A stretch of 64,000 bases of DNA from Anas platyrhynchos. Taxonomy: Eukaryota; Chordata; Aves; Anseriformes; Anatidae. The stretch lies in the NCBI RefSeq assembly GCF_047663525.1, contig NC_092617.1, positions 2,484,501 to 2,548,500 on the forward strand. The letters run 5' to 3'. Shown here piece by piece: positions 43,931 through 55,320 of this stretch (position 1 is the stretch's first letter; each line of letters starts with the position of its first letter). The notes beneath the pieces were generated by a model. The model worked only from the letters and a program-made list of their open reading frames with translations. It did no database searches and was not told the DNA's origin. The position numbers and the translations under genes were made by a program.

Positions 43931-44340
43931 AAGAAATGCTGAAGGTTCTGGGAGTGTTAATTGGTCCCACTGGGGGCCATTACCACCACAGCTCCCCCAT
44001 GGACTTGTTAGCAAAGGAAACGGGAGGCAGTGATGATAGGCAGGCAAAGGCAAAGTAAAGGTGGCCCTGATGGCAAGGAAACCTTGATGTGTTTTATCAA
44101 AGCAATCACCAAGGCCTGACACCCAGCTCTGGTAAGAGAGTTTCTGTCCCTCATGCTGCTCTTCAAGGGGCAGTGGGATCTGGGGTGTGTGATGGCAACT
44201 AAAGGACAACAGTACAACATCAGCGCACAGGGCTGCAAGGAGGCCACATGGTTCCAGTGCCAGGAGCACAATGGGTCGTCTCATAGGCCCCAGTGGTAGA
44301 GACAACAGCCAGAGCCACGGGGACAAAGACCTCTGCTGTG
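43931..44340 (-). repeat. Isolated copy of the 0.35-kb recurring element
   Basis: Matches 50520-50890 (same strand) and 14280-14665 (opposite), for example CCATGGACTTGTTAG and GGTGGCCCTGATG..AAGGAAACCTTGATGTG. Here it stands alone, without the OR modules around it. Confidence 0.7.
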
Positions 44341-44924
44341 TCAGGGCCTTCCAGCCCTGCCAGTGCCCTTGGACATCTCCCCACAGGTTGTCCTACCCTG
44401 TTGCATGCCTGAACCATTTTCCCTGTGGCCTGGAGACATCCAACCTGCTTCCCCACCACAGCATCTCCCTACCCATACTAGGGACTCCTTATGCCTCTGA
44501 CTTGAAACACAAGCCATGGGCTGAAGCAGACACCCTCTGAGTCACCACAGCACTGCCCTTGGAGTGGCATTTCTTTCTCCTCATCACCACTCTGGACCTC
44601 CAAAACAGCCAAATTATGGTGGATTTCCTTTCTCATGCTCTTTACCCTTACCCAAAATGTGCCATCATCTCTGAAAGCAGATTTCCATCTGTCAGGAGCT
44701 CCTGCAGTCTGGTCTAAGCCTGCTGTGATGTATGGAGCTGTTCTGCCCCTGATGCAGAGCAGAGCATCACAAGATGGGAAATAGAGGCTCTCTTCTCCTT
44801 GGAAAACAGAATGAGAATTATTCACCAAATCCCAGTGTTTCACAAAGTCGTCTGCAGGGAACACTTACCATCAATGGACAAGTCTCAGGTTAGGAACCAT
44901 GTAAAAGAAACTGGGAACCATGAG
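44341..44924. other. Unmatched non-coding DNA up to arm C
   Basis: No gene or named repeat recognised. Confidence 0.4.
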
Positions 44925-45232
44925 CATGGTGGCCCCAAGCCCTGCCTGCCCTCCTCCTACCACGCGCCATCAGGCGGCTGCAGCAGAGAGGACCCACAGA
45001 CAGCCCCTGGCTGGGATCTGCCACCCGCCTCTCCAGTGCCACCCCTGCTGCCTTGGGGTGCTCTGTGAGGTGCTGGGTGACCTCACAAGGCCTGCTGGAC
45101 AGCACATCGGCAGGGCAACCAGCAATGCAGCAGGGACCTCACCATGGCCCTTCCATTCCCCTCTCTCCCCTCATCCCCGGCCTTGTCTCTGGTGGCATAA
45201 GCAGCCTTGGGAGGGGCTTCCTGGACTCCCCT

Positions 45233-45912
45233 TGATACTGAGCTGAAAGGAAAAATGGTCTCTTCCTTGACAGAACAATGGCTTCAAATTTGAAAAGCTT
45301 CATTAGGAGATAGGTGAAACCTTTACTAGGTTTTGTTAGAGAGAAGAAAGTTTAGAAACATTCACCCCTGATGTTACTTTAGTCACTGATTAGTCAGCTT
45401 TATCTATAAGAGCCTACAGACTTGTATCTCAGACTGAGGGCAAGGTGACCCAGGCCTAGAGCATGTGTCAGAAGATTAGGTGAGGAACTCATGCTATGCA
45501 TATATCCTTGGATGTGTAACCACCTAAGCTTTGTATGCATGCCTGAGATGAAAGAATAAGAGAAGAAAGATTTTGATGGCTTGAGCATGGACAAGAACTG
45601 GATTCAACTAACGAACATAGTGAGGAAGACTACCGATGACCACCAGAGACCCCTGAGAGACAGTGGAAACAAATGTGCATGTGTCAGCGACACTTACTGA
45701 TTTTCATGAGTTACAGGAAGTGGTATGAATATGTTTTGGGGAAATGTGATTAACATGCTTGTTTTGCTTGTATATAACCCCTATAGCTCAAACAGTTCTG
45801 TAAGCACTGGAGTGATCCCCTGTGTGTCCAGCATCTCCGTAAAAGAACGCCTGTTTTCTAAAACTCCAAATTGAGTCTTAGAGAGTTACTTTGACTGGCT
45901 TTTACAGTATCA
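45233..45912 (+). mobile_element. Solo LTR, 680 bp, class I ERV-like (arm C)
   Basis: Termini TGATACTG and CAGTATCA form a perfect 8-bp inverted pair. It is flanked by the 4-bp direct repeat CCCT (45229-45232, 45913-45916). TATATAA lies at 45771-45777. Same length as the arm A copy, so the insertion predates the duplication. Confidence 0.87.
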
Positions 45913-46246
45913 CCCTCGCCTCCTGCCAGCTGCTGCCCACTCAGGCTCCTTGTACAAACGTGGCCCTGCACCAACACCACTGCTCGTGCTGCCTTTGCTG
46001 CCTCGCCCTGTCCTCTCCCTCGACTCCTTGTCTCTGCCGGGCCCCACGTTCCACACCCAAATGTATCCCTTTGCTGTTGTCACCCTCAAGTCTGCCCAGC
46101 GGGATGGCAGAGCCAGGGCAGGACATGGTAGTGTTAGGCCCTGTAGCACCCATGCAAAGCGCTTGTGGCAAAGTGGGAGCTGAGACTGGGTTCTGTGGTG
46201 CAGAGGAGGCCCCATGAAGAAAAGATGAGGTTAAAAAGCAACTTGC

Positions 46247-46266
46247 GGGGGTGGGGGGTGGGGGGG
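46247..46266. repeat. G-rich tract (partner of the 18.9-kb poly-C)
   Basis: GGGGGTGGGGGGTGGGGGGG: shorter than the arm A counterpart at 18917-18948. Confidence 0.8.
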
Positions 46267-46269
46267 CAG

Positions 46270-47100
46270 AGTTCTGTCGTGGTTTGGCATGAGAGGCTTC
46301 TGGCCACGAAGGAGCAAGGGATGGGTTGACACAATTTCTCTGGGCAACCTGTTCCATTGACCACTATCCCCAAAGGAGAGAATGTCTTCCTTATACCTAA
46401 TTTTAAAGCACCCTCTTTTAGGCCCCCTTTAGGCCAACTGCAGTTGGCTTTCTGGGCTGCAAACTCATGTTGCCGGCACAGGTTGAGCTTCTCATCCACC
46501 AGTACCCCAGGTCCTTCTCCTCAGAGCTGCTCTCTACCCATTCTCCACCCAGCCGGTATTTGTGCTTGGGATTGCCCCAGTCCAGCTGCAGGACCTTGCA
46601 CTTGGCCTTTGTGAACCTCAAGAGGTTCCCACAGGAAAATCTCTCAAGCCTGTCCAGGTCCATCTGCATATCATCCCTTCCCTTCAGTGTATAGACTGCA
46701 CCACCCAGCTTGGTGTCATCACCATGTCACTGACAAAGTGTTAAACAGTGCTGGTCCCAATACTGACCCCTGAGGAACAGCACTCTTTACTGACCTCCAC
46801 TTGGACATTGAGCTGTAGACTCCAGCTCCTTGAGGGTGACCATCCAGACAATTCCCTACCCACCAGGTGATCCATCCACCACATCCATGTGTCTCCAATT
46901 GAGGGAAAAGGCTATTGTGTGGGACAGTGTCAAATGATTTGCACAAGTCAAAGTTCACGATGTGAGGTGCTCTTCCCCTCTCTACCAGTGCTGTAAGCCC
47001 ATCGTAGAAGGCCACCAGGTTTGTCAGGCACAATCTGCCCTGTGTGAAGCCGTGTTGGCTGTCACCAACAGCCACCAGTTTGCTGTCACCACCAGTCCAA
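46270..47100 (-). mobile_element. CR1 LINE, older subfamily, degenerate (arm C)
   Basis: Inverted duplicate of 18100-18880 with the same frame break before DDTKL. Minus-strand frames 47132-46719 and 46669-46418 read RT and the following segment. The shared lesions show it was inserted and decayed before the duplication. Confidence 0.9.
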
Positions 47101-48358
47101 AAGGCAGAGTAGCATGAGAGAGGCATTTGCAATGAACCTGTGCAAGGAGGGAGACAAAAGTCTCATGGGAACACTGGGGATAATTACTGGAGTTCTACAC
47201 AGAGAAATGTCAAGGCTCTGTGAGGTGTCCATATCTGAGCTGGCCTCGTGCACTGCTCATCCACACTGGGCTGCACAGAGACACCAGTCCCTGCCTTACA
47301 CACACACAGTGCACTGCAGCACTTGCAGGGTCCCTCTGGCTCCTGCAGCCACTGCCAGAGGCTGGGAGGCACCTCAGCACTGTGGTGGGTGTATCGCCTT
47401 GCTCTGTCCTCCTCTGAGATGCCCCACAGCATGAGGAATGGGCACAGGGACCTTGGGAGTTCAAGGAAACACATTGCAGAGCTGCATTCAGGTCTTGCAT
47501 TTTGGACTAGATGGTCTCTGAAGGTGCCTTCCCCCTGGACTATTCTGTGCTATTCAGGCAGATGCCCCATGGTTGTTACTTTCAGGAAGAATGATCCTGA
47601 AGACACTCTGCCCCACTGGCCTTCATGACACCCCTAGGGATAGCCGATGGCCTTTGTGCTTGCTCTTGTTCCTCTCTCCATGTGCGTACGATGTGCCTGC
47701 AGGTAGCAGCAGCAGCAAAGGGTTTCTGTTTCTGTGTATCTCCTGCACCTGCACAGGCCCTGCTCTTCTCCCAGCTCATCCTATGTCCCAGGGAGCCTTT
47801 GGGACTCTCGTTGAGCATGTTCTGATGTGGCAGCAACTCTGAAAGATGATGTGAGCCTTCAAGCATGGCCCTTTTAGGAGGGAAATGCTGTTCTGGAGGC
47901 CAGCTGTGTCACTCATGTGCCCACTGCCTGTCTATGCCTGCAGTCCCAGCACAGCCTCACAGCAGCACTGGCACCAAGCTACAGGAGCAGCCAGGCCTTA
48001 CTCCGCCAGCAGGGCTCAGCAGGAGAGGGTGTCAGTGGCAGGAGAGCAGCTCTGCATGGACCCAGCGCTGGTGCTCCCAGGCTGGACTGCCACGACTCTT
48101 CCTCTCCACCTCTGCACACTGTCCCTGAAGCCACAGAAAACATCTCAGAGGAATGATATAAGACAAAAAGTCACTTTAATTGGTTTAAATACTCAAGCAA
48201 AATGAAGAATTATATTTCTTGGTGGAAAATATTTGATAAAATAAAATGGAGAAAAAAGCAGAACACCAATAACAACATAAGAACATAATACCCACTGGCT
48301 TCAGCTATCATGATTTACATTATGAGTGATTTACAGAAGAAGGCAGGCAATATATTGC
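47101..48358. repeat. 3' flank of MCN-type OR (arm C)
   Basis: Inverted match to 16813-18050. No gene called. Confidence 0.65.
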
Positions 48359-49285
48359 TCAAGAAAAACACCCAGTCATCACTTTCCACATGGCAACCTT
48401 GATCTCCTTGTTCCTCATGCTGTAGATGAAGGGGTTCACTACTGGAGGCACCACCAAGTACAGAAATGCCAGAACAACATCCAGGGAACGGGAGGAAATT
48501 GATGGGGGCTTCAGGTGGGCAAAGATAACTGTGCTGAGAAAGAGGGAGACCACAGCCAGGTGAGGGAGGCACGTGGAGAAGGCCTTGTGCCGGCCCTGCT
48601 CAGAGGGCATCCTCAGCACAGCCCTGAAGATTTGCACATAGGACACCACAATGAAAACAAAACAACCCCCAAATAGAAAAGCAGTAACCGTACAAAGTTG
48701 AACTTCCCTTATGTACGAGTCTGAGCAGGAGAGCTTGAGGATCTGGGGGATTTCACAGAAGAACTGGCTGAGAGAATTGCCACAGCAGAGGGGCAGTGAA
48801 AATATGTTGGCAATGTGCAGCACAGCTTGGAGAAAGCCACTGCCCCAGGCAGCTGCTGCCATCTGGGCACAAGCTCTGCTGCTCAGGAGGCTCCCGTAGT
48901 GCAGGGGCTTGCAGATGGCAACGTAGCGGTCATAGGCCATGACAGTGAGAAGAGAAAGTTCTGCTAAATTCAAAAAGATTATAAGAAAGAGCTGTGCAAC
49001 ACATCCTGAATAGGGAATGGCCTTGGTGTCCCAGAGCAAATTGGTCATGGCTTTGGGCAGAGTGGTGGAGATGCAGCCCAGGTCGTTGAGGGCAAGGTTG
49101 AGGAGGAAGAAGTACATGGGGGTATGGAGGCGGTGGTGGCAGGCTACGGCACTGAGGATGAGGCCGTTGCCCAGGAGGGCAGCCAGGTAGATGCCCAGGA
49201 AGAGCCCAAAGTGTAGGAGCTTCAGCTCGCGTGTGTCTGTGAGTGCCAGCAGGAGGAACTCGGTGATGGAGCTGTTGTTACACAT
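48359..49285 (-). CDS. Olfactory receptor, OR14-like, intact (MCN type)
   Basis: 308 residues; ATG at 49285-49283, 23 bases after the conserved splice acceptor. Landmarks as in its arm A partner: sequons at Asn3/Asn4, GN 39-40, HTPMYFFLLN 54-63, Cys95, VMAYDRYVAIC at 115-125, 'FFCEIPQILKLSCS', KAFSTCLPHL 234-243, NPFIYSMRN 284-292. Unusual residues: Asn67 in 'LALNDLG' (TM2, Leu in relatives) and Pro91 in 'KAIPYSGC' (Ser in relatives). Flanking DNA of arms A and C is very similar, but the two proteins differ at about 45 positions, most between residues 45 and 116. Intracellular loop 3 ('MPSEQGRHKAFS') matches the MPN-type genes better than its partner does, which suggests a conversion tract. 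Ligand unknown. Confidence 0.95.
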   Translation of the reverse strand: MCNNSSITEFLLLALTDTRELKLLHFGLFLGIYLAALLGNGLILSAVACHHRLHTPMYFFLLNLALNDLGCISTTLPKAMTNLLWDTKAIPYSGCVAQLFLIIFLNLAELSLLTVMAYDRYVAICKPLHYGSLLSSRACAQMAAAAWGSGFLQAVLHIANIFSLPLCCGNSLSQFFCEIPQILKLSCSDSYIREVQLCTVTAFLFGGCFVFIVVSYVQIFRAVLRMPSEQGRHKAFSTCLPHLAVVSLFLSTVIFAHLKPPSISSRSLDVVLAFLYLVVPPVVNPFIYSMRNKEIKVAMWKVMTGCFS

Positions 49286-51349
49286 TTATTGCCTCTGAGC
49301 AAGGTAGTCTGTCCAAAAGAAGAAGTGACATTGTAAAATTTAAGGACTTCTCTGACCAAAATACTTTGCACGTCTCATAGAACAGTCACACAGAACACAT
49401 TCTTTCCCATTCCTTTCACAGGAAGAGCTTTCTGCAGCTGCTTGGCTTACCTCTGCCTGGTGCTCTGAGGGTGCCAAAAGAAGCAGGGGGCTGTGCTGTG
49501 GGGCTCTGCAGCAGTCAGTCCTGGTGTAGACAGGTAAAAGAGAACCCTGAGTGATCTGAGAAGTCCACTGGGCAAGGTCATCTCCTTGTCTGCAGGACAG
49601 AAGAAGGTCAAATAACTCCTTAAGAAACAACAAAGGTGGTGTCTGTATGCTGAGGTGTGTGAGGTGCCTCAGAGCAGCAGCAATGCTCAAGGAGCCTTAG
49701 TCTCTACTACAGATGCTCCTACTCCATTACCATCCTTCTGCCTCAGCACATGGGCAGGAAAATGAAGCAGATTCTAAAAAGTGCACTGCCTTCAGGTAGC
49801 TCTTGCCGGGCAGTTCTGCAGTGCAGTGCCCTGGGGAGGTGTGGGGCTGTGAGCAGCCTGCCCCAGGCAGCAGGCTCTGGGCAGCAGCAGGACCCTGCCC
49901 TGTCCTGCCCTGAGGTACCAGTGGGGCTCCTTCTACCTGCATCTTCTCCCCGCAGCCCCTGGGCAGCTCCCCAGGCAGGCTGAGTGCTGAACCTGGCAGG
50001 TAGCAGAGGCCCTGCCTCGGCACACAGCGCCTGGGGCACAGCAGGGACCCTGCTCTGCACCACAGCCCTGAACACCCCTGCCTGCATCCCCTGCTTCACA
50101 GCCTGCAGCCGGCCCTAAGAGAAGGGAGCCCTCGCTCCCTGCACGCTGACCCTGCAGCACACGAGCCCTGCATGCCCTTCAACTCCAACACCGAGCGTCC
50201 TCCTGACAGCTCCCATCATCTGAGGGCTGGGCCAGCTCCTGGAGAACCTGGCAGGGTGTGCAGCAGCATTGCCCTGCACCCAGAGACTTACCATGGGGAG
50301 GTGGCTGGCAAGATTTCTCCCTCTGCCAGCTCTCCCCTGCCTTCCCCCCACCCTATGCTGCCCTGAACCTCTCTACCCCTTCTCTCCTCTCCCCATGCCA
50401 GCTTCACGCAGTGCCCCCAGCAATGCTGTGCCTGGCAGAGGAGCTTGATCTGGGTGGCTGAAGCAGCTTCTCAAGTAGTCCAAGTCTGGTGCAAACTCCA
50501 AAGCCTCTCACAGTGCTAACGGTCCCACTGAGGGACATTACTGACAAAGCCTCCCCATGGACTTGTTAGAGCAGAAAAGGGAAGGCAGTGATGACGGGGA
50601 GACCAAGGCCCAGGAAAGGTGGCCCTGATGCTGAGGAAACCTTGATGTGTCCCATGAAGTCCAACAGTCGGGCCCTGACCCCAGCCTCTGGGAAGGGAGA
50701 TGCTGTCCCTCCAGCGCAGTTTAGGGCTCTTCCTGGGTCAGTGCACAGTGGGTAAGGGCAGTGCCAAGTACAAGGCTACAGGAGGACATCTCCCAGGCTC
50801 CTGGAGGGGGATGAGGAGGCATTGAGGCCCTACTGCTGTAAGGATGAAGTGTCTCCTCATAGGCATCACTGACGGAGACAAGTGCCCGAGCCCAGCTGAC
50901 AAAGCTGTTGGCTCCGTCGGGGGCTTTCATCTTGCAAAAGATCCTTGACAATAACCACCACACGCTGTCCTATGCTGTCACGTCTGCACCTGTTTCCTTG
51001 CAGGACTTAGATACCCACCTTGCTTCCCCACCTTGCTCTCACCTGAGCACCTCCCTGCCTTGACTGATGTCTCTCAATCTGCCCTCAGTAATGCACGAAA
51101 CACAAAGCCAGGGGCTGATCCAGACATCCCTGCAGAGGGGGGGAGGAGGGTGAGCGATCCTCTACAATGATTTCGTAGAGGTAAGAGGCTTCCTGCAATG
51201 TTGATGCTGCTTTAACACAGAATTAAAACATTGATGTAAGGCTGTTAGCCAATTTTAAAGAGTAACCGATTTTAAAGAGTACCCAGTTTTAAAGAGTTTT
51301 AAAGAGTAATCCCTAAACCTAAATGCTACTCCAACATCCTGAACTGTGT
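49286..51349. repeat. Upstream modules of MCN-type OR (arm C)
   Basis: Inverted match to 13840-15885: splice acceptor and proximal region to 49700, GC-rich piece 49740-50470, 0.35-kb element 50520-50890, and a piece ending near 51330 with CCTAAACCTAAATGC. No gene. Confidence 0.8.
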
Positions 51350-52430
51350 TGTATAGCACATTAGTAACTGTCTGTCTTCCATGTCATGCTGTTTATGAAT
51401 TCTGGGGGCTGGTTTAAGGTTACTGCCTTGCTGTAGAGGATAACACTCACTTCTGATAGGATCAAATTATTGCCCCCTCAATACCTCAGGAACCATCTCT
51501 TCATCTCTTGGAAACTATTAAGAACTACAGGCTTTGCCTTTTCTCCTCAGGGAGTAAATCTATGCAGGGTGGTGGGGGATGCTTTTCCCCACTTCTTCAC
51601 TCTCCCTTTCTCCTCCACCTCATGCTTCTCCTCCAGGGTAATTACAATAGCTCTTCAAAGCTTTGAATATCCTTGGGATGGTCAAACCAGCATGTTCCTA
51701 TTTTTAGGTCTCCTGAATACCATTCAGTTTTTGTTTAAACAATTACTTAAACGTGCCATCCAGAGATCTGTCCAGAGGCAGGAAAGTTAGGAGTGTCAAG
51801 GAGAGTTCGAGGATCTGTGGGCATGTCAATTGCTTTGGAATTTCACCTCTGAGCAAGTGCAGAATCCTAAAAAAAACTGAAATGCTTAGAAATTTGTGTC
51901 ATCATCCCAGCAATTTCAGAGAGACACAAATCACTGCAATATGCTGGTGGTTAAGGTATGCTTATGAAGCTATAGTCCACGCCTCTCCAACTCCTATGAC
52001 TTTTCCTGCAGGCACACTCCAGCCCCTTTGACAGGCCCAGAGCCTGTCCAAAGCCATTCCAAACCCTGCAACAGGCCCTACAGGCACTCCAGCTCCTGCA
52101 ATGGGCTTAAGGTTAAACACATCCCTATAACAGGCCCTATAGCCACTCCCAAACCTGTAATAGACCCTGGAGCCACTCCAAGTCATCCAAAAGGCCCCAC
52201 AGCCAGAACAACTCCTGTGATGGTCCCTACAGCCACTCCAGCCCCTGCAAAGGGCCACATCACTGGGCCAGAGAACCAACCTAAGCCAGTATCGGTTGCC
52301 TCTACACGCAACAGAAAACAGTGGGTGTGAAAAACTCAGTTTTTCTTTAGAAAGGAAGGAAACTCCTACCCAGACAAAAAAGGAGGAAAAAGAAGATGAG
52401 GCAGGTTTCTCCAAAGTTGGGCCATCTTGG
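51350..52430 (+). mobile_element. ERV-derived gag-like remnant, copy C
   Basis: Inverted match to 12720-13800. Frame 51470-51790 carries the hydrophobic and basic part, frame 52028-52330 the Pro/Thr-rich 30-bp repeat array (52010-52265) and a Lys/Glu-rich end. Indels separate them. Non-functional. Confidence 0.55.
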
Positions 52431-53204
52431 AATCACAGAATCATAGAATTTCTAGGTTGGAAGAGACCTCAAGATCATTGAGTCTAACCTCTGACCTAAC
52501 GCTAACAGTCCCCATTAAACCATATCCCTAAGCTCTACATCTAAATGTCTTTTAAAGACTTCCAGGGATGGTGACTCCACCACTTCCCTGGGCAGCCTGT
52601 TCCAATGTCTAACAACCCTTTCAGGAAAGAAGTTCTTCCTAAGATCCAACCTAAAACTCTCCTGGTGCAACTTAAGCCCATTCCCCCTCGTCCTGTCACC
52701 AGGCACGTGGGAGAACAGACCAACCCCCACCTCACTACAGCCTCCTTTAAGGTATCTGTAAAGAGCAATAACGTCACTCCTGAGCCTCCTTTTATCCAGG
52801 CTGAACAAGCCCAGCTCCCTCAGCCGCTCCTCGTAGGATTTGTTCTCCAGGCTCCTCATCAGCTTCGTCGCCCTTCTCTGGACCCGCTCAAGCACCTCCA
52901 TGTCCTTCTTGTAGCGAGGGGCCCAAAACTGAACACAGTACTCGAGGTGCGGCCTCACCAGAGCCGAGTCCAGGGGGATGATCACCTCCCTAGCCCTGCT
53001 GGTCACGCTGTTTCTGATACAAGCCAGGATGCCGTTGGCCTTCTTGGCCACCTGAGCACACTGCTGGCTCATATTCAGCCGACTGTCCACCATCACTCCC
53101 AGGTCCTTCTCCGCCAGGCAGCTCTCCAACCACTCATCTCCCAGCCTGTAGCTCTGCTTGGGGTTATTGCACCCCAGGTGGAGGACCCGGCACTTGGCCT
53201 TGTA
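52431..53204 (-). mobile_element. CR1 LINE, young, 5'-truncated
   Basis: 3' tail at the left (AATCACAGAATCATAGAATTTCTAGG). The minus-strand frame is open from about 53204 to 52515: '[20 protein letters not shown]', '[20 protein letters not shown]', through '[11 protein letters not shown]'. Truncated just downstream of the RT catalytic motif. The upstream 32 codons of that open frame (to 53300) are read-through of unrelated sequence. Confidence 0.95.
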
Positions 53205-55060
53205 AAAGGAGGTCAAAGCAAAAGAAATCATATAAGCATCAGAAACCAAATGGTCCCTGTCCCATGGTAAGCTACGAGGTATTGGAAAAGATTTCAGCAA
53301 TCATCTCGGTGAGCACATTGTCATCTGGCTGCTCCAGTGGGGGGAGAGTAGGGCCAATAGCCTGGAATTGGAGAGCAGGGAAGCCAAGCAGCCAGAATCT
53401 CCCTCTAGGGAAGGGGTGATGGACAAAGCGATTGGAAAAGGGCACAAGGAACTTACTCCCATCATGCTTGAAGGAAAGGTCTCTCTTGAAAGATCTTGTA
53501 TGTCAACCAGGAAAGTTGACCACCATGCAGAGGGGTATCCATTCCTGAGGAAATTAGACATGCTGAAGGCGATTTGTAGAAACCTAGATAACAAACAGCT
53601 ATCCAAAGATCCAGATGAAGTCAAGTGCACATGACCCATGGGGCAGGAGTTTGTACAGAGCACACCATCATCATATGCCAACCCATGGGCAGTAATGACC
53701 TGGAAAGACCAAGAGGAACCCATGGTGGATGAATTGGCTAGCCAACTAAGGCATTACAAAGCAAGTCTCTCTTCTTCCCTATGGGCCTGTGTCTTGTCCA
53801 GAAAGAAACTTTCCCAAGAGGTCCAACAACTACAAGAGAATACGGCTTCCTCCCCACCTGCACGAACCAATAGCTCAACTATCAGATGTAAGCATCCCTC
53901 TTCTCAAGAAAGGTGACATAGTGGGTACATACCAGGTTCCATCCTGTGCTTTTGACTGTGTGACCATGGAGAGGCCATGAGAAAATGCGATGCAAAAAAT
54001 TGACCTCCACCTTAGAGGCACGGATACATGAAGCACAAGGAAAAACATTGTCAAAAAGTGGTTCTTCTGTGACACTTGCTGCTCCAATTTCTAGTGGGCA
54101 ATCCTCCAAACAGAGTAAAGAATACTACGAGCAGGACTCGAGGGGCACAGCTTTCACCCTGGGGGAGGGAGAGGACAATCGGGTGTATTGGACTTTGAGG
54201 ATTATTGGCCTGGCACATCAAACCCAAAACTTAGCTATACAGGAGGCTGAAGTGAGTCTAACGGGGAAGGAGTGGCAAATGCAACCCATTGGGACTGGCC
54301 TGGAGGCTCTGTGTAACATTGGCATAGACTACTTCAGGAGATCCACAAGGGTATTGGTGGGCTTTTGGCATAGCTGCCTTGGAGGTGGAGGACACCAAGC
54401 AGTTGTCTACCTTGCCCACTCTTTCACAGGACCCTTCTGCTGTGGAGGTGCTGATGGCCAATGAGCAGCAGGTGCCAATCGCTACCACAACAGTGCGCCC
54501 GAGGCAATATTGCACTAACAGAGACTCCCTGATTCCCATCCATGAGCTGGTTCATCGACTGGAGAGCCACGGAGTGATCAGCAACACTTGCTCACCCTAT
54601 AATAGTCCCATATGGACAGTACAAAATTTGAATGGTGAGTGGAAGATAACGGTGCACTTCTGTGGCTTGAATGAAGTCCCACCACCACTGAGTGCTGCTG
54701 TGCCAGGCATGCTAGAACTTCATTCAGTACGAACTGGAGTCAAAGGCAGCCAAGTGCTATGCCACAATTAATATTACTATATATTGCTAATGCATTTTTT
54801 CTCCATCCCTTTGGTGGCAGTACGAAGGCCACACTTTGCTTTCACATGGAGGGGTGTCCTGCCCACCTGGAATAAACTGCCCCAGGGCTGGAAGCACAGC
54901 CCTGCTTTTGCCATGGGCTGATCCAGACTGCCCTGCAACACAGGGAAGCTCCTGAACACTTCCAACACAGCAGAAGTATTTGAGGAAGGGAAGCAAATGT
55001 TGCAAATCCTTCTGAAAACCTGTATTGCCCTATAACAAAGTAAGGTCAAGGGACCTGCAC
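53205..55060 (+). mobile_element. ERV gag-pro-RT remnant, degenerate
   Basis: Three successive broken parts. 53285-53920 reads gag-like ('MTWKDQEEPMVDELASQLRH'). 53985-54360 reads linker and the end of an aspartic protease ('EVSLTGKEWQMQPIG', 'GIDYFRR'), with the active-site part deleted at about 54240 relative to 25926-26040. 54379-54900 reads reverse transcriptase fingers ('TNRDSLIPIHELVHRLES', 'SPYNSPIW') and then, after a messy stretch, 'LPQGWKHSP' at about 54865-54900. The catalytic YxDD box, RNase H, integrase and env are absent. Several frameshifts and stops are present. Family: endogenous retrovirus, probably the ERVL-like type abundant in birds; class inferred. Cut at its left by the CR1 at 52431. 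Confidence 0.85.
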
Positions 55061-55320
55061 ACGAGAGCCTAATGCAGGCTGTCCAGGTTCTGTGGGACCC
55101 CTGCTTGGGGAAAGGTTGGGCATCGATCAGTGTGTGATGAGCAATTGCACTGTTCATCACTTGCTTTATACATATAACAATAATAAAAATAAAGTTTATT
55201 ATTATTTATTATTAGTATTGTTACTGTTATTCCTATCTCTTCATTTTCTGTCCTTTTACATTATCATTATTTCAACCCATTGTCTTTTTAGGGGTGGGTG
55301 TGAGCTAACAGCTGTGTGGT
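55061..55320. other. AT-rich spacer
   Basis: Contains a TTATTATTATT run at 55195-55222. No gene. Confidence 0.5.

Larger units (their letters stand above)
44925..52431 (-). repeat. Arm C of the ~7.5-kb inverted duplication
   Basis: Inverted copy of 12715-20275 (arm A) with the same order of parts. It is bounded on the right by the 3' end of a CR1 at 52431 and on the left by unmatched DNA. Its inner 47.77-51.9 kb also pairs, inverted, with block B. Confidence 0.9.
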
